NCBI GenBank assembly: GCA_945878645.1
Contig: CAMCTW010000007.1
Location: 1 to 34,321 of the forward strand
Length of the DNA stretch: 34,321 nt
Reading direction: 5' to 3'
DNA from: Bifidobacterium breve
GTDB taxonomy: Bacteria > Actinomycetota > Acidimicrobiia > Acidimicrobiales > Acidimicrobilacustridaceae
Below are positions 1 to 8,663 of this stretch, in pieces (the first letter of the stretch is position 1; every line of letters starts with the position of its first letter). The translations under genes were made by a program, and so were the position numbers. A model generated the notes under the pieces. That model saw nothing but the letters and a program-made list of their open reading frames with translations. It was not told the origin of the DNA and did no database searches.

Positions 1-1
1 T

Positions 2-421
2 CCCCCTCCACCTCCCCCGCCCCAGTTGCTTGCTCCAGACGGAAGCGCCCCGTTGCCGCCAGCGTGGCCGGCCACTCCTCCTCCCCTACAACCCGCCTGG
101 CAGGGGCCAAAGTTCTCCGGCCTCGCCATTGCCGCGATGGTGTGCGGGATCCTCTCCATTACCTGCACCGGATTTGTCGGCATCATCCTCGGTCCCACGG
201 CATTGGGCCTTGGTATCAATGGCCGCCGAGCAATCGCTCGGTCAAATGGTTGGAAAAAGGGCGACGGCATGGCCACCACGGGCATCGTGCTTGGCGTTAT
301 CGGGATCGTCTTGTCAATCGTTTACCTGATCTTCCTCGTCAAGAACCCGAACTTCATCACCGACTTCGTGAACAACCTCACAACCACCACGACCACGGCC
401 GGAAAACTGCAAGGCGCCTGA
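2..421 (+). CDS. DUF4190-type small membrane protein, 5' end outside the window
   Basis: The reading frame is open to the left edge, so the N-terminus is missing; a TTG at 26 is a possible but unlikely start. The visible part begins with a proline-rich stretch, typical of the cytoplasmic tail that precedes DUF4190 domains in actinobacterial proteins. Two hydrophobic segments follow, roughly codons 45-70 (AIAAMVCGILSI and following) and 95-115 (GIVLGVIGIVLSIVYLIFLV). Between them sits a polar loop with Gly-Arg-Arg and Gly-Trp-Lys-Lys-Gly-Asp-Gly, the usual hairpin layout of this family. The C-terminus is Thr-rich. The family has no established function; it is often found near stress or cell-envelope genes. 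The family call rests on layout and motif style, not on an alignment. Confidence 0.7.
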   Translation, partial: PPPPPPPQLLAPDGSAPLPPAWPATPPPLQPAWQGPKFSGLAIAAMVCGILSITCTGFVGIILGPTALGLGINGRRAIARSNGWKKGDGMATTGIVLGVIGIVLSIVYLIFLVKNPNFITDFVNNLTTTTTTAGKLQGA

Positions 422-467
422 GCCGTAGACTCTTCGTGTTTCGCAGAGCATCGGAAAGGCTCCCCCA

Positions 468-2744
468 ATGGCAGTTTTCGCCAGTACCCCCATCGAACTG
501 ATCAACGGCGTCTACGGCCGTCTCGCAACCAACGTTGCTATCGGTCGCGAGCGCCTCGGGCGGCCCCTCACCTTCGCCGAGAAGGTCCTCATCAATCACC
601 TACGCGACCCGCGTACCCAGGAACTTGAACGCGGCCGCAGCTACGCCGATCTCGACCCTGATCGTGTTGCCATGCAAGACGCAACAGCACAAATGGCATT
701 GCTGCAGTTCATGACCGCTGGTCTTCCCCAAGCAGCTGTGCCATCGACGGTTCACTGCGACCATCTCATTCAGGCAAAGAGCAACGCGCGCATCGATCTT
801 GCAACGGCAAACGATGTCAACGCCGAGGTGTACGACTTCCTTGAATCGGTTTCCGCCAAATACGGCATCGGTTTCTGGAAGCCAGGTTCGGGCATTATTC
901 ATCAGGTCGTGCTCGAGCAGTACGCATTCCCGGGCGGAATGATGATCGGCACCGACAGCCACACGCCCAACGCTGGCGGTCTCGGCATGATCGCAATTGG
1001 TGTTGGTGGCGCCGACGCCGTCGACGTAATGACGGGCTATCCGTTCAACGTTCGTTGGCCAAAGCTCATCGGCGTGAAACTCACCGGCACACTCGCTGGC
1101 TGGTCGACGCCGAAAGACATCATCCTCGAGGTCGCTCGCATCCTCACCGTCAAGGGCGGCACGGGTGCAATTGTCGAATACTTCGGTCCCGGCGCGGAAT
1201 CCATTTCGTGCACCGGTAAGGCCACCATCTGCAACATGGGTGCAGAAATTGGTGCGACCACTTCGTTGTTCCCGTACGACCCCGCGATGGCGCGTTATCT
1301 CGCGTCAACTGGTCGAGCCGATGTCGCCGAAGCTGCCGATGCGGTTGCTTCCGACCTTCGTGCTGACGATGAAGTTCTCGCCGATCCGACGTCGTACTTC
1401 GACGAGATCATCGAGATCGATCTTTCTTCACTCAAGCCGCTCATCAATGGTCCCCACACGCCAGACCGTGCTCGCAAGGTCAGCGAACTCGGCGCCGAAG
1501 CCAAGGCCGAAGGCTGGCCCATGGAAATTTCTTCAGCACTCATTGGCTCGTGCACGAACTCTTCGTACGAAGACATCAGTCGCGCTGCAGCCATCGCTCG
1601 ATTCGCACATCAGAACGGGCTCAGCACCAAGACGCCGTTGCTCGTCACTCCCGGTTCGGAACAGGTTCGCGCCACCATCGAACGCGACGGATTGCTCGCC
1701 GATCTCGAGCAGATCGGCGCCACTGTGCTGGCGAACGCTTGTGGACCGTGCATCGGTCAGTGGTCCAGAAGCGACGTTGAAGAGGGAACCGAGAACATCA
1801 TCGTCACCTCGTATAACCGCAACTTCCCAAAGCGAAACGATGGACTCGCATCAACGCTTGCCTTCGTCACCTCACCCGAAACAGTTGTGGCAATGGCATT
1901 AGCCGGGCGCGTCGATTTCGACCCGACTACCGATTCGCTTACGAACGCTTCTGGCGAACAGGTCATGATCCCAGTTCCCGTTGGCGTTGAACTTCCACCA
2001 AAGGGTTTCACCGCTGGCGAGAACACCTTCATCGCACCCCCGGCCGATTCGTCGAGGGTTGTCATCAAGGTGTCGCCCTCCTCTGATCGACTGCAACTTC
2101 TCGAACCGTTCGACGCATGGGACGGCAACGACTTCCTCAACCTTCCGATTCTCATGAAGGCCAAAGGCAAGTGCACGACCGATCACATTTCTGCAGCTGG
2201 TCCGTGGCTCAAGTACCGCGGTCACCTTGAAAACATCTCGGGCAACATGTTCATCGGTGCCGTCAATGCATTCACCGACGAAGTTGGCCAGGGTAAAGAT
2301 CAACTCGACGGAACAACAAAGTCGTTCCCCGACATTGGCAAGAGCTACCACGCTGCTGGTCAAGGTTGGATCGCTATTGGCGACGAGAACTACGGCGAAG
2401 GTTCCTCACGTGAACATGCCGCAATGGAACCGCGATTTCGCGGTGCCAAGGTTGTTCTTACCCGTTCGTTCGCTCGCATCCACGAGACGAACCTCAAGAA
2501 GCAGGGCGTGTTGCCGCTCGTCTTCGCCGATCCAAAGGTCTATGACCTCATCGAACAAGACGACCGCATCAACGTGCTCGGTCTTGCTGATCTGACTCCC
2601 GATGTTCCGGTCAAGTGCCAGATCGTGAAGCCCGATGGCACCACCATCGACTTCGAAGGCATTCAAACGATGAACGACGAACAGATCGGCTGGTTCAAGG
2701 CCGGCGGTGCGCTCAATATCATCCGTCAGCGCCAAGGCGTCTGA
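468..2744 (+). CDS. acn: Aconitate hydratase, mitochondrial type
   Basis: Interconverts citrate and isocitrate in the TCA cycle, in the cytoplasm, using a [4Fe-4S] cluster. The 758-residue length fits the mitochondrial-type aconitase branch (about 750-780 residues) rather than the longer AcnA/IRP branch near 900. The three expected cluster ligands are visible: Cys362 in SCTNSSYED and Cys425/Cys428 in CGPCIGQW, with the same spacing as the Cys358/421/424 set of pig mitochondrial aconitase. The substrate-binding stretch [10 protein letters not shown] is near residue 645 at the swivel domain. The start ATG has an AAAGG ribosome site eight bases upstream (455-459). The gene stands alone on its strand, with citrate synthase 3.6 kb downstream; the next gene converges on it. 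Nothing appears broken. Confidence 0.96.
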   Translation: MAVFASTPIELINGVYGRLATNVAIGRERLGRPLTFAEKVLINHLRDPRTQELERGRSYADLDPDRVAMQDATAQMALLQFMTAGLPQAAVPSTVHCDHLIQAKSNARIDLATANDVNAEVYDFLESVSAKYGIGFWKPGSGIIHQVVLEQYAFPGGMMIGTDSHTPNAGGLGMIAIGVGGADAVDVMTGYPFNVRWPKLIGVKLTGTLAGWSTPKDIILEVARILTVKGGTGAIVEYFGPGAESISCTGKATICNMGAEIGATTSLFPYDPAMARYLASTGRADVAEAADAVASDLRADDEVLADPTSYFDEIIEIDLSSLKPLINGPHTPDRARKVSELGAEAKAEGWPMEISSALIGSCTNSSYEDISRAAAIARFAHQNGLSTKTPLLVTPGSEQVRATIERDGLLADLEQIGATVLANACGPCIGQWSRSDVEEGTENIIVTSYNRNFPKRNDGLASTLAFVTSPETVVAMALAGRVDFDPTTDSLTNASGEQVMIPVPVGVELPPKGFTAGENTFIAPPADSSRVVIKVSPSSDRLQLLEPFDAWDGNDFLNLPILMKAKGKCTTDHISAAGPWLKYRGHLENISGNMFIGAVNAFTDEVGQGKDQLDGTTKSFPDIGKSYHAAGQGWIAIGDENYGEGSSREHAAMEPRFRGAKVVLTRSFARIHETNLKKQGVLPLVFADPKVYDLIEQDDRINVLGLADLTPDVPVKCQIVKPDGTTIDFEGIQTMNDEQIGWFKAGGALNIIRQRQGV

Positions 2745-2780
2745 ACGCTCAGCATTTCAGCACTCTAAAATTTCAGAGAG

Positions 2781-3656
2781 TTACCGACGAGGCAGTCCGA
2801 GGATTGCTGCAGCTTCGTCACAAGTTGCGACAGCAACACCCATGCGCTCGCACACTTCGGCTGCGTTGCGGGTGAGTTCGGCATTCGTAGGCTGACGATC
2901 GCCACCGTAGAACTCGAGTCCAAGGTGAAGATGGCCACCACGTTCGATTGCGTATTCGGCGAGGCCGGCTTCGATCGGATCTCCACCAACAACTGATAAT
3001 GCCCACGGCACCGGACAATCGCCGAGCATTTCGAGATACGCGTCGAGCGCCAATCGGGTTGGCGGCAGACCGAATGGCGCCCCCATGTACCCACGATCAG
3101 TCGACAGGTAGAACTTGATCATTGTGCCGGCCGGAAGCTTTCCTGCCTTCCAGTACAACATCGTGGTGCGCATGAAGGCCGGTTCGTAAATCGCAAGACT
3201 CGGTCCCACGCGATCGGCGGAAGCTTGTTCCATTTGAATGCGGATCGAGTCGTAACTATTTGAGTACACGATGCCTGCGTTCGGAATGCCGTCAGCATCG
3301 ATACCGCCGAGGTTGGTTGAACCTGGATCACACAAACTGACTTTCATGAGTCCGGTTTCGGCGAGGAGATGCAAGTGCTCGAAATCAAGTCCACCGTTTG
3401 TGAAATTTGCTGTTGGGTACAACAACGCATCGGGACGTTCAGCAAACACCGGCATCCACCCCGCCAAATAATCATCGGCGACCTCACGGGGATCACCAAA
3501 GACCGCACCGTGATTGTGAATGATCGACGCGCCGGCAGCGAGCGTCTCAAGCGTGTCGTTAGCAAGTTCTTCATGCGACCGCGGGACGTTCGGATTGTGT
3601 TCCTTGGTCCGATTCCCGTTGATCGCTGCTTCGATGATGACTGGTCCGCGTTCCAT
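2781..3656 (-). CDS. BKACE family beta-keto acid cleavage enzyme (DUF849)
   Basis: The family condenses a beta-keto acid with acetyl-CoA and releases a CoA ester plus acetoacetate; 3-keto-5-aminohexanoate cleavage (Kce) in lysine fermentation and dehydrocarnitine cleavage are known members. This protein has 291 residues, the family's normal size. Metal ligands are visible as His47 and His49 (IIHNHG) and Glu248 (GLEFYGG). The frame is open further upstream to 3824, but the family begins near MERGPVIIEAAING, and the ATG at 3656 lies seven bases after a TACTGT box, so a leaderless start here is preferred. It is divergent from the LysR gene at 3867, which is its likely regulator. The usual HxHxR pattern is HNHGAV here, so the substrate may differ from Kce. 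The substrate cannot be named from sequence. Confidence 0.88.
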   Translation of the reverse strand: MERGPVIIEAAINGNRTKEHNPNVPRSHEELANDTLETLAAGASIIHNHGAVFGDPREVADDYLAGWMPVFAERPDALLYPTANFTNGGLDFEHLHLLAETGLMKVSLCDPGSTNLGGIDADGIPNAGIVYSNSYDSIRIQMEQASADRVGPSLAIYEPAFMRTTMLYWKAGKLPAGTMIKFYLSTDRGYMGAPFGLPPTRLALDAYLEMLGDCPVPWALSVVGGDPIEAGLAEYAIERGGHLHLGLEFYGGDRQPTNAELTRNAAEVCERMGVAVATCDEAAAILGLPRR

Positions 3657-3663
3657 AGCGCCG

Positions 3664-3669
3664 ACAGTA
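3664..3669 (-). promoter_or_regulatory. -10 box for leaderless BKACE transcript
   Basis: The minus strand reads TACTGT followed by seven bases and then the ATG at 3656. TAnnnT 6-7 bases before the start codon is the actinobacterial leaderless arrangement, and it recurs before several genes in this window. There is no ribosome site before this ATG. Confidence 0.55.
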
Positions 3670-3681
3670 GGCCGAAAACGA

Positions 3682-3710
3682 CCGAAGCCGACCCTTTGGG
3701 TCGGCTTCGG
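3682..3710. promoter_or_regulatory. Perfect 13-bp inverted repeat over the BKACE -35 region
   Basis: The arms CCGAAGCCGACCC (3682-3694) and GGGTCGGCTTCGG (3698-3710) are perfectly complementary around a TTT loop. If transcription starts at 3656, the dyad covers about -26 to -54. No gene ends here, so a terminator has no obvious client, and only a short T run follows on the minus strand. It may be an operator or a block to antisense transcription. The dyad is certain; the role is not. Confidence 0.5.
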
Positions 3711-3866
3711 AGCGGAGGTGGAAACCGGGGGGACAGTCTCAACACCATCTACGGACTCTGCAGAGGGGGATCCGCTTTTTGAGTCCGACACTTGCTGGTC
3801 GCAGTGTGCCCCTATGTTACCCATCGGTCCAACTGTTTATCGTGATCTGTGCCATCATTATTTGTG

Positions 3867-4799
3867 ATGGACCTCCGCCAGCTCTCTACGCTCCTTGCCG
3901 TTGTCGATCATGGCGGCTTTACCGCTGCTGCTCGATCGCTTCATACCGTGCAATCCAACGTTTCTGCCCATATTTCTCGGCTTGAGAAGGAACTCGGAGC
4001 GACCCTGATCGATCGCTCCACCGGGCTCCCCACCGCCGAAGGAACCGTCGTGGTGGAACGAGCCCGGCGCATTTACGCGGAACTCGCCGCGCTCAGCGCT
4101 GACGTCCATTCGGTCAGGTCCGAGGTGTCAGGGACTGCTCGCATCGGCATTATCGGAACCACTGCTCGGTGGCTCGCTCCGTTGCTCATCGAGGCGACAG
4201 CCACAAGGCACCCGCTTATCCGGGTTGAAGTTCACGATGCCACCACGGCCTCGCTTCTTCTCAAACTCGACACCGGCGCAATTGATTTCGCTGTTCTCAC
4301 GACACCCACTAACGATCCTGGAGTCGTTTCGACCTCACTGTTCACCGAGGACCGCATCCTTGCCACTCCGGTCGGCCATCCGTTATTCGGACGTGACCAC
4401 ATCACACTTGCCGATCTCAATGGCGTGAATCTGATCGTCGAACCGCCTGGCCGTCCGTTCCGCGACCAACTCGATGCGTTGTTTGCCGAACGTGGGTATG
4501 TCTTGGCTATGAAAGCCGAGGTGGACGGCACTCGACTTATGGCCTCGCTGGCCTTTGAAGGGTTCGGCGCGGCGATTCTTCCTGCGAGCGCGGTATCGAC
4601 CCGATCCGACCTTGGCTGGCATACCGCACCGGTCGAGGGACTTCCCGGCCGAGCAGTGGGACTCGCCACCCGCCGACAGGCGTTACTCTCGGCTCCAGCC
4701 CGAGTGTTAGTCGATGTCCTCAAAGACGTCGTCGCCGCTCAGGGCAACCGCCGTCCGGGCATTCACCCGGCCATTGGCTCCACCACCTCTTCTGGTTGA
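3867..4799 (+). CDS. LysR-family transcriptional regulator
   Basis: A 310-residue protein of standard LysR length. The N-terminal winged helix-turn-helix spans residues 1-60 (MDLRQLSTLLAVVDHGGFTA, then SNVSAHISRLEKELGATLIDR), followed by a periplasmic-binding-protein-like effector domain from about residue 90 to 295. In-frame GTG codons at 3849 and 3864 are possible, but the ATG at 3867 gives the canonical LysR start. The gene is divergent from the BKACE gene and its stop overlaps the start of the AccD6-like gene (TGATG), so it is likely cotranscribed with the carboxyltransferase and could control both directions. The effector cannot be read from sequence; a beta-keto acid or acyl-CoA precursor is a guess from context. 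Confidence 0.92.
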   Translation: MDLRQLSTLLAVVDHGGFTAAARSLHTVQSNVSAHISRLEKELGATLIDRSTGLPTAEGTVVVERARRIYAELAALSADVHSVRSEVSGTARIGIIGTTARWLAPLLIEATATRHPLIRVEVHDATTASLLLKLDTGAIDFAVLTTPTNDPGVVSTSLFTEDRILATPVGHPLFGRDHITLADLNGVNLIVEPPGRPFRDQLDALFAERGYVLAMKAEVDGTRLMASLAFEGFGAAILPASAVSTRSDLGWHTAPVEGLPGRAVGLATRRQALLSAPARVLVDVLKDVVAAQGNRRPGIHPAIGSTTSSG

Positions 4800-6220
4800 T
4801 GACACCTCCCGCTACCTCCGCCCCCAAGAGCGGAAGGTTCGCGTCCAACACCGGGCGAGCAGTCCATCTCCGAGCAAAGGTCCCTGGCGTCGTCCACGCC
4901 GACATTGACGTTCTTGAAACGATGAGTGGGCCGCGCCCCATCGTTCGCGTTCGAATTGGCGGCGACGCAAACGAAGACGGTAAAGGTGGAGCGCTGTCAC
5001 CGCGAGACGGCGAAAGCATCGCAAACGCTGCCCATGTCGCGTTAGCGGAACGACTTCCTGTTGTTGTCGAACTTTCATCAACCGGCGCTGACATCAGCGA
5101 AGGACTCGCCGCACTGCACGGTTGGGGACAGGCCGCGAAAGCGTTGAGTTCCTGTTCCGGAATTGTTCCGACGGTGATGGCCGTTTCCGGACCAGCGGTA
5201 TCGGGACCAGCGCTTCTTTTGGGCCTCGCCGATCATGTGGTGATGACCGAAGACGCGTACGCGTTTGTGAGCGGTCCCCACATGGTGCGCCAATTCACCG
5301 GTGTTCCTATCGACAAAATGGACCTCGGAGGCGCCGGCGCCCACAGTCGAACGACCGGCGTTGCTTCCGCAGTTGTTGCCGATGCAGCCGCAGCGATGGA
5401 CTGGGTAGCAAACCTGTTCGACTATTTGCCTGGCCATAACGATGAACTTCCACCTCGGTTGGTCACGAGCGATCCCGTCGATCGATTGACGCCCGAGGCT
5501 GGCGCCATCATCCCGGCAACTCCCACAGGCTCCTACGACGTTCGCACCGTGATCAGAGCAATTGCCGACGACGGAGAACTCTTCGAACTACGCGCCGCGT
5601 GGGCAGCAAACCTCGTCACTGCCTTTGCATCAATCGGTGGACGACCAGTCGGCTTCGTGGCCAACCAACCGTGTGCACTCGCAGGAACGCTCGATATTCC
5701 GGCATCGCAAAAGGGCGCTCGTTTCGTTGCGTTCTGCGATGCGTTCAATATCCCGCTCATCACCCTCGTCGACACGCCCGGGTTTTACCCCGGCAAAGAT
5801 CTTGAATGGCGCGGCATGATCCGCCACGGCGCACAAATGGCGTTTGCCTATGCCCGCGCCACCGTGCCGAGAATCAATGTCACATTGCGCAAGAGCTACG
5901 GCGGTGCCTACATCGTCATGGATTCAAAGCGCATGGGAAACGACCTTGCCCTTGCGTGGCCATCGGCAGAAATCGCGGTCATGGGAGCCAAAGGTGCGGT
6001 AGAGATCCTCAACCGCGGCATCGCCGACGACGACCGCCAAGCTCTTGAAGATGCCTATGAAGCGCGCCTTCTCAACCCCTACATCGCTGCCGATCGCGGA
6101 TTTATTGATGCCGTCATCGACCCGGCCAATACTCGCACGGAGATCGCTGCCGCTCTCGAGGCACTCGATCACAAGCGAGAACGCCTTCAGCCCCGCTCGC
6201 ACGACAACACTCCCCTCTGA
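4799..6220 (+). CDS. accD6: Acyl-CoA carboxylase carboxyltransferase, AccD6-like
   Basis: Transfers a carboxyl group from carboxybiotin to acetyl- or propionyl-CoA; AccD6 in mycobacteria supplies malonyl-CoA for fatty acid synthesis. The 473-residue length equals that of M. tuberculosis AccD6 and is shorter than the 510-540 of typical PccB/AccD5. Both crotonase-like halves are present: the N-half carries the oxyanion-hole region around GPAVSGPALLLGLADHVVM (residues about 133-151) and the C-half begins near YDVRTVIRAIADD, with DTPGFYPG, RKSYGGAYIVMDSK and AWPSAEIAVMGAKGAVEIL. The C-terminus DNTPL resembles the AccD6 tail. The ATG at 4799 overlaps the LysR stop by one base; a TTG at 4796 is an alternative. 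No biotin carboxylase (AccA) is in the window, so the alpha subunit must be elsewhere. The AccD6 assignment rests on remembered similarity, not an alignment. Confidence 0.82.
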   Translation: MTPPATSAPKSGRFASNTGRAVHLRAKVPGVVHADIDVLETMSGPRPIVRVRIGGDANEDGKGGALSPRDGESIANAAHVALAERLPVVVELSSTGADISEGLAALHGWGQAAKALSSCSGIVPTVMAVSGPAVSGPALLLGLADHVVMTEDAYAFVSGPHMVRQFTGVPIDKMDLGGAGAHSRTTGVASAVVADAAAAMDWVANLFDYLPGHNDELPPRLVTSDPVDRLTPEAGAIIPATPTGSYDVRTVIRAIADDGELFELRAAWAANLVTAFASIGGRPVGFVANQPCALAGTLDIPASQKGARFVAFCDAFNIPLITLVDTPGFYPGKDLEWRGMIRHGAQMAFAYARATVPRINVTLRKSYGGAYIVMDSKRMGNDLALAWPSAEIAVMGAKGAVEILNRGIADDDRQALEDAYEARLLNPYIAADRGFIDAVIDPANTRTEIAAALEALDHKRERLQPRSHDNTPL

Positions 6221-6299
6221 CATCGACGCTTTGGCGTTCGGTGGGATGCTGTTTACGAATCATTCACGCTCGGCCGACCGATAGCCGCTCTGGGGCCAC

Positions 6300-6305
6300 T
6301 AGGAT
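6300..6305 (+). promoter_or_regulatory. Possible -10 box of citrate synthase
   Basis: TAGGAT lies in the 133-base gap before the citrate synthase gene, 48 bases upstream of the GTG. No convincing -35 was seen at 16-18 bases. This would give a leader of about 40 bases that includes the AGGAG site. Confidence 0.3.
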
Positions 6306-6353
6306 GCCACTGCAGGGGATCCGAAAACACGACGAAATACAGGAGTTCCACGA

Positions 6354-7622
6354 GTGGCCGAGAGTGTGACCATCACCGACAACCGCACTGGCGAATCGGT
6401 TGAAGTTCCGATTGTCAATGGCGGTGTTGACTCAGCGGCATGGTCGAAGTTGATGCCAGGGACCTGGTTCTACGACCCGTCGTTCTCTACAACTGCTGCA
6501 GCCGAGAGTTCCATCACCGAACTCGACGGCGAAAACGGAATCCTGCGCTATCGCGGCTACCCCATCGAGCAGTTAGCCGAACAGTCGACCTATCTCGAAG
6601 TTGCCTACCTGCTCCTCAATGGTCAACTTCCCACCGAAACCGAAATGGCCGAGTGGACACACGAGATCACCTACCACACGTTCATTCACGAAAACGTGCG
6701 CAAGCGCTTTATGGAGGGCTTCCACCACGACGCTCATCCCATGGGCATTCTCGTTTCAACCCTTGCCGCACTTTCCACCTTCTATCCCGATGCGAAGAAC
6801 ATTTTCGATCTGGAAAGTCGTCAGAAGCAGATCATCCGTCTGATCGCCAAGATGCCGACCATCGCTGCTGGCGCTCACCGCCACAGCGTCGGCATGCCGT
6901 TCGTCTACCCGGACAACAGCCTCGACTTCACCTCGAACTTCCTTTCCATGATGTGGCGCGTCGCCGAGCCCAACTACGAACCAAATCCGGTTCTGGCTAA
7001 GGCCCTCGATGTGCTGTTCATCCTGCATGCCGACCACGAGCAGAACTGCTCGACCACGGCCATGAGGGTCGTGGGTTCTGCCCATGCCGATCCCTATTCA
7101 TCCTCGGCCGCAGCTGCCGCTGCGTTGTACGGCCCTCGCCATGGCGGCGCCAACGAAGCCGTGCTTCGCATGCTCAACTCCATAGGCTCTCTCGACAACG
7201 TCGATGGCTACGTCAAAGACGTCCGCGAAGGCAAGATGGTTCTTCAGGGTTTCGGCCACCGCGTGTATAAGAACTACGACCCGCGGGCCAAGATCATCAA
7301 GAAGATCGCCTACGACGTCTTCGAAGTCACCGGCAAGAACGAACTTCTCGACATTGCCCTCAAACTTGAAGAAACCGCTTTGGCCGACGATTACTTCGTG
7401 AGCCGCAAGCTGTATCCGAATGTCGACTTTTACTCGGGCCTCATTTACCAAGCCATGGGCTTTCCCATCGAGATGTACACCGTGTTGTTCGCCATTCCCC
7501 GTATGGCGGGTTGGCTTGCTCACTGGAGCGAAATGCTCGATCAGAACTCCCGCATCGCACGCCCCCGTCAGCTCTACACAGGCTCCGGCGTTCGCGACTA
7601 CGTGCCGATCGCTCAGCGCTAA
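6354..7622 (+). CDS. gltA: Citrate synthase
   Basis: Condenses oxaloacetate and acetyl-CoA to citrate at the entry to the TCA cycle, in the cytoplasm. The 422-residue length and the N-terminal beta-rich domain with TWFYDPSF match the hexameric, NADH-sensitive GltA type of Gram-negative bacteria and many actinobacteria. The catalytic triad is visible: His263 in GPRHGGANEA, His302 in FGHRVYKNYDPR and Asp358 in NVDFYSG. Oxaloacetate-binding HADHEQNCS is near residue 225. Translation starts at GTG 6354 with AGGAG at 6341-6345, eight bases upstream. It lies 133 bases after the AccD6-like gene, both drawing on acetyl-CoA. It ends 26 bases from the converging quinone oxidoreductase gene. Confidence 0.97.
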   Translation: MAESVTITDNRTGESVEVPIVNGGVDSAAWSKLMPGTWFYDPSFSTTAAAESSITELDGENGILRYRGYPIEQLAEQSTYLEVAYLLLNGQLPTETEMAEWTHEITYHTFIHENVRKRFMEGFHHDAHPMGILVSTLAALSTFYPDAKNIFDLESRQKQIIRLIAKMPTIAAGAHRHSVGMPFVYPDNSLDFTSNFLSMMWRVAEPNYEPNPVLAKALDVLFILHADHEQNCSTTAMRVVGSAHADPYSSSAAAAAALYGPRHGGANEAVLRMLNSIGSLDNVDGYVKDVREGKMVLQGFGHRVYKNYDPRAKIIKKIAYDVFEVTGKNELLDIALKLEETALADDYFVSRKLYPNVDFYSGLIYQAMGFPIEMYTVLFAIPRMAGWLAHWSEMLDQNSRIARPRQLYTGSGVRDYVPIAQR

Positions 7623-7648
7623 GTACACCGAGCAATTACACGAGGCAA

Positions 7649-8641
7649 CTACACGTCGATCAGGATCTTGCCAACGTTCGCGTTGGTCTCCATGTATGCA
7701 TGCGCATCGGCAATTGCCGACAACGGGTAGCGAGAATCAATTACCGGTTTTACGAGACCGGTATCGAAGAGCGGCAGAATCTCGGCCACGAATCGCTGCG
7801 TAATGGCGATCTTCTCGCCAAGCGGTCGAGCTCGCAGCACCGTGCCGATCAAACTGGCCCGCTTTGGCAACAACATGCCGATGTTTACCTCGGTACGGCC
7901 ACCACCCATCGTACCGACTTGAACAATGCGACCACCGACGCGAATCGCCGCGATGTTCTTGTCGACGTAGTCGCCACCGATCACGTCGAGTACAACATCG
8001 ACACCCGTGCCAGTGGTGAATGAGATGCACTCTGCAACAAAATCTCCAGACGCGTAGTCGATTGCAAGATCGGCGCCGAGTTCACGACACGCATGGAGCT
8101 TCCCCGCCGATGCGGTAACAATCACGCGAGCACCGAGTGCTTTGCAGATCTGAATGGCCGCAGTACCGACACCAGAGGCACCAGCGTGCACGAGCGCAGT
8201 GCGCCCAGATGTGAGCCCACCTTGGGCCACGAGTGCGTCGAACGCTGTGATCCAAACTTCGGGAATTGCCGCAGCATCTTCTACAGACACCGTGGTCGGG
8301 ATGCGCATGAGTTGATGTTCGTGGATGACGAGCCGTTGCGCGTAGGAACCACCGCCTACAATGCCCATAACCTCCTCGCCCACCGACCATGACGTAACTC
8401 GCCCGCCGAGTGCAGCGACACGGCCGGAAAACTCCATGCCAGGGATTTCCGGAGCCGGTGGCGTGAACCCGGCCAGCGGCGGGCTGGGATACAGGCCGCG
8501 ACGCTGAAGAAGATCAGCACGATTTAATGCCGTAGCCACAATGTCAATGAGCACTTCCTCGGGACCAGGCACCGGATCAGCGACCTCGGTAATGGTGAGG
8601 ACATCAAGATCGCCATAAGCAGTGAGAACGACAGCTTTCAT
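7649..8641 (-). CDS. NAD(P)H quinone oxidoreductase, PIG3 family (zinc-independent MDR)
   Basis: A 330-residue medium-chain dehydrogenase/reductase of the quinone oxidoreductase branch, expected to reduce quinones or enone-type substrates with NADPH. The N-terminus MKAVVLTAYGDLDVL and NRADLLQRRGLYP are typical of PIG3/TP53I3-like proteins. The nucleotide-binding Rossmann motif is HAGASGVGTAAIQICKALGA near residues 152-171. No catalytic or structural zinc cysteine cluster is present, as expected for this branch. The start is an ATG with no ribosome site; instead TAGGCT lies six bases upstream. It is divergent from the molybdopterin oxidoreductase gene, with only 22 bases between the two start codons, so the two share promoter DNA. 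The natural substrate is unknown. Confidence 0.92.
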   Translation of the reverse strand: MKAVVLTAYGDLDVLTITEVADPVPGPEEVLIDIVATALNRADLLQRRGLYPSPPLAGFTPPAPEIPGMEFSGRVAALGGRVTSWSVGEEVMGIVGGGSYAQRLVIHEHQLMRIPTTVSVEDAAAIPEVWITAFDALVAQGGLTSGRTALVHAGASGVGTAAIQICKALGARVIVTASAGKLHACRELGADLAIDYASGDFVAECISFTTGTGVDVVLDVIGGDYVDKNIAAIRVGGRIVQVGTMGGGRTEVNIGMLLPKRASLIGTVLRARPLGEKIAITQRFVAEILPLFDTGLVKPVIDSRYPLSAIADAHAYMETNANVGKILIDV

Positions 8642-8647
8642 CGGCGC

Positions 8648-8657
8648 AGCCTACGCT
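8648..8657. promoter_or_regulatory. Overlapping divergent -10 boxes for two leaderless genes
   Basis: AGCCTACGCT contains TACGCT on the plus strand (8652-8657), six bases before ATG 8664, and TAGGCT on the minus strand (8653-8648), six bases before the ATG at 8641. The two boxes share the central TA (8652-8653), so the arrangement is symmetric. Neither gene has room for a ribosome site upstream of its ATG. Confidence 0.7.
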
Positions 8658-8663
8658 CGGGCC

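Noticed and set aside
1165-1902. Plus-strand frame of 245 codons inside aconitase
   Set aside because: It is out of frame within an intact, motif-complete aconitase gene.
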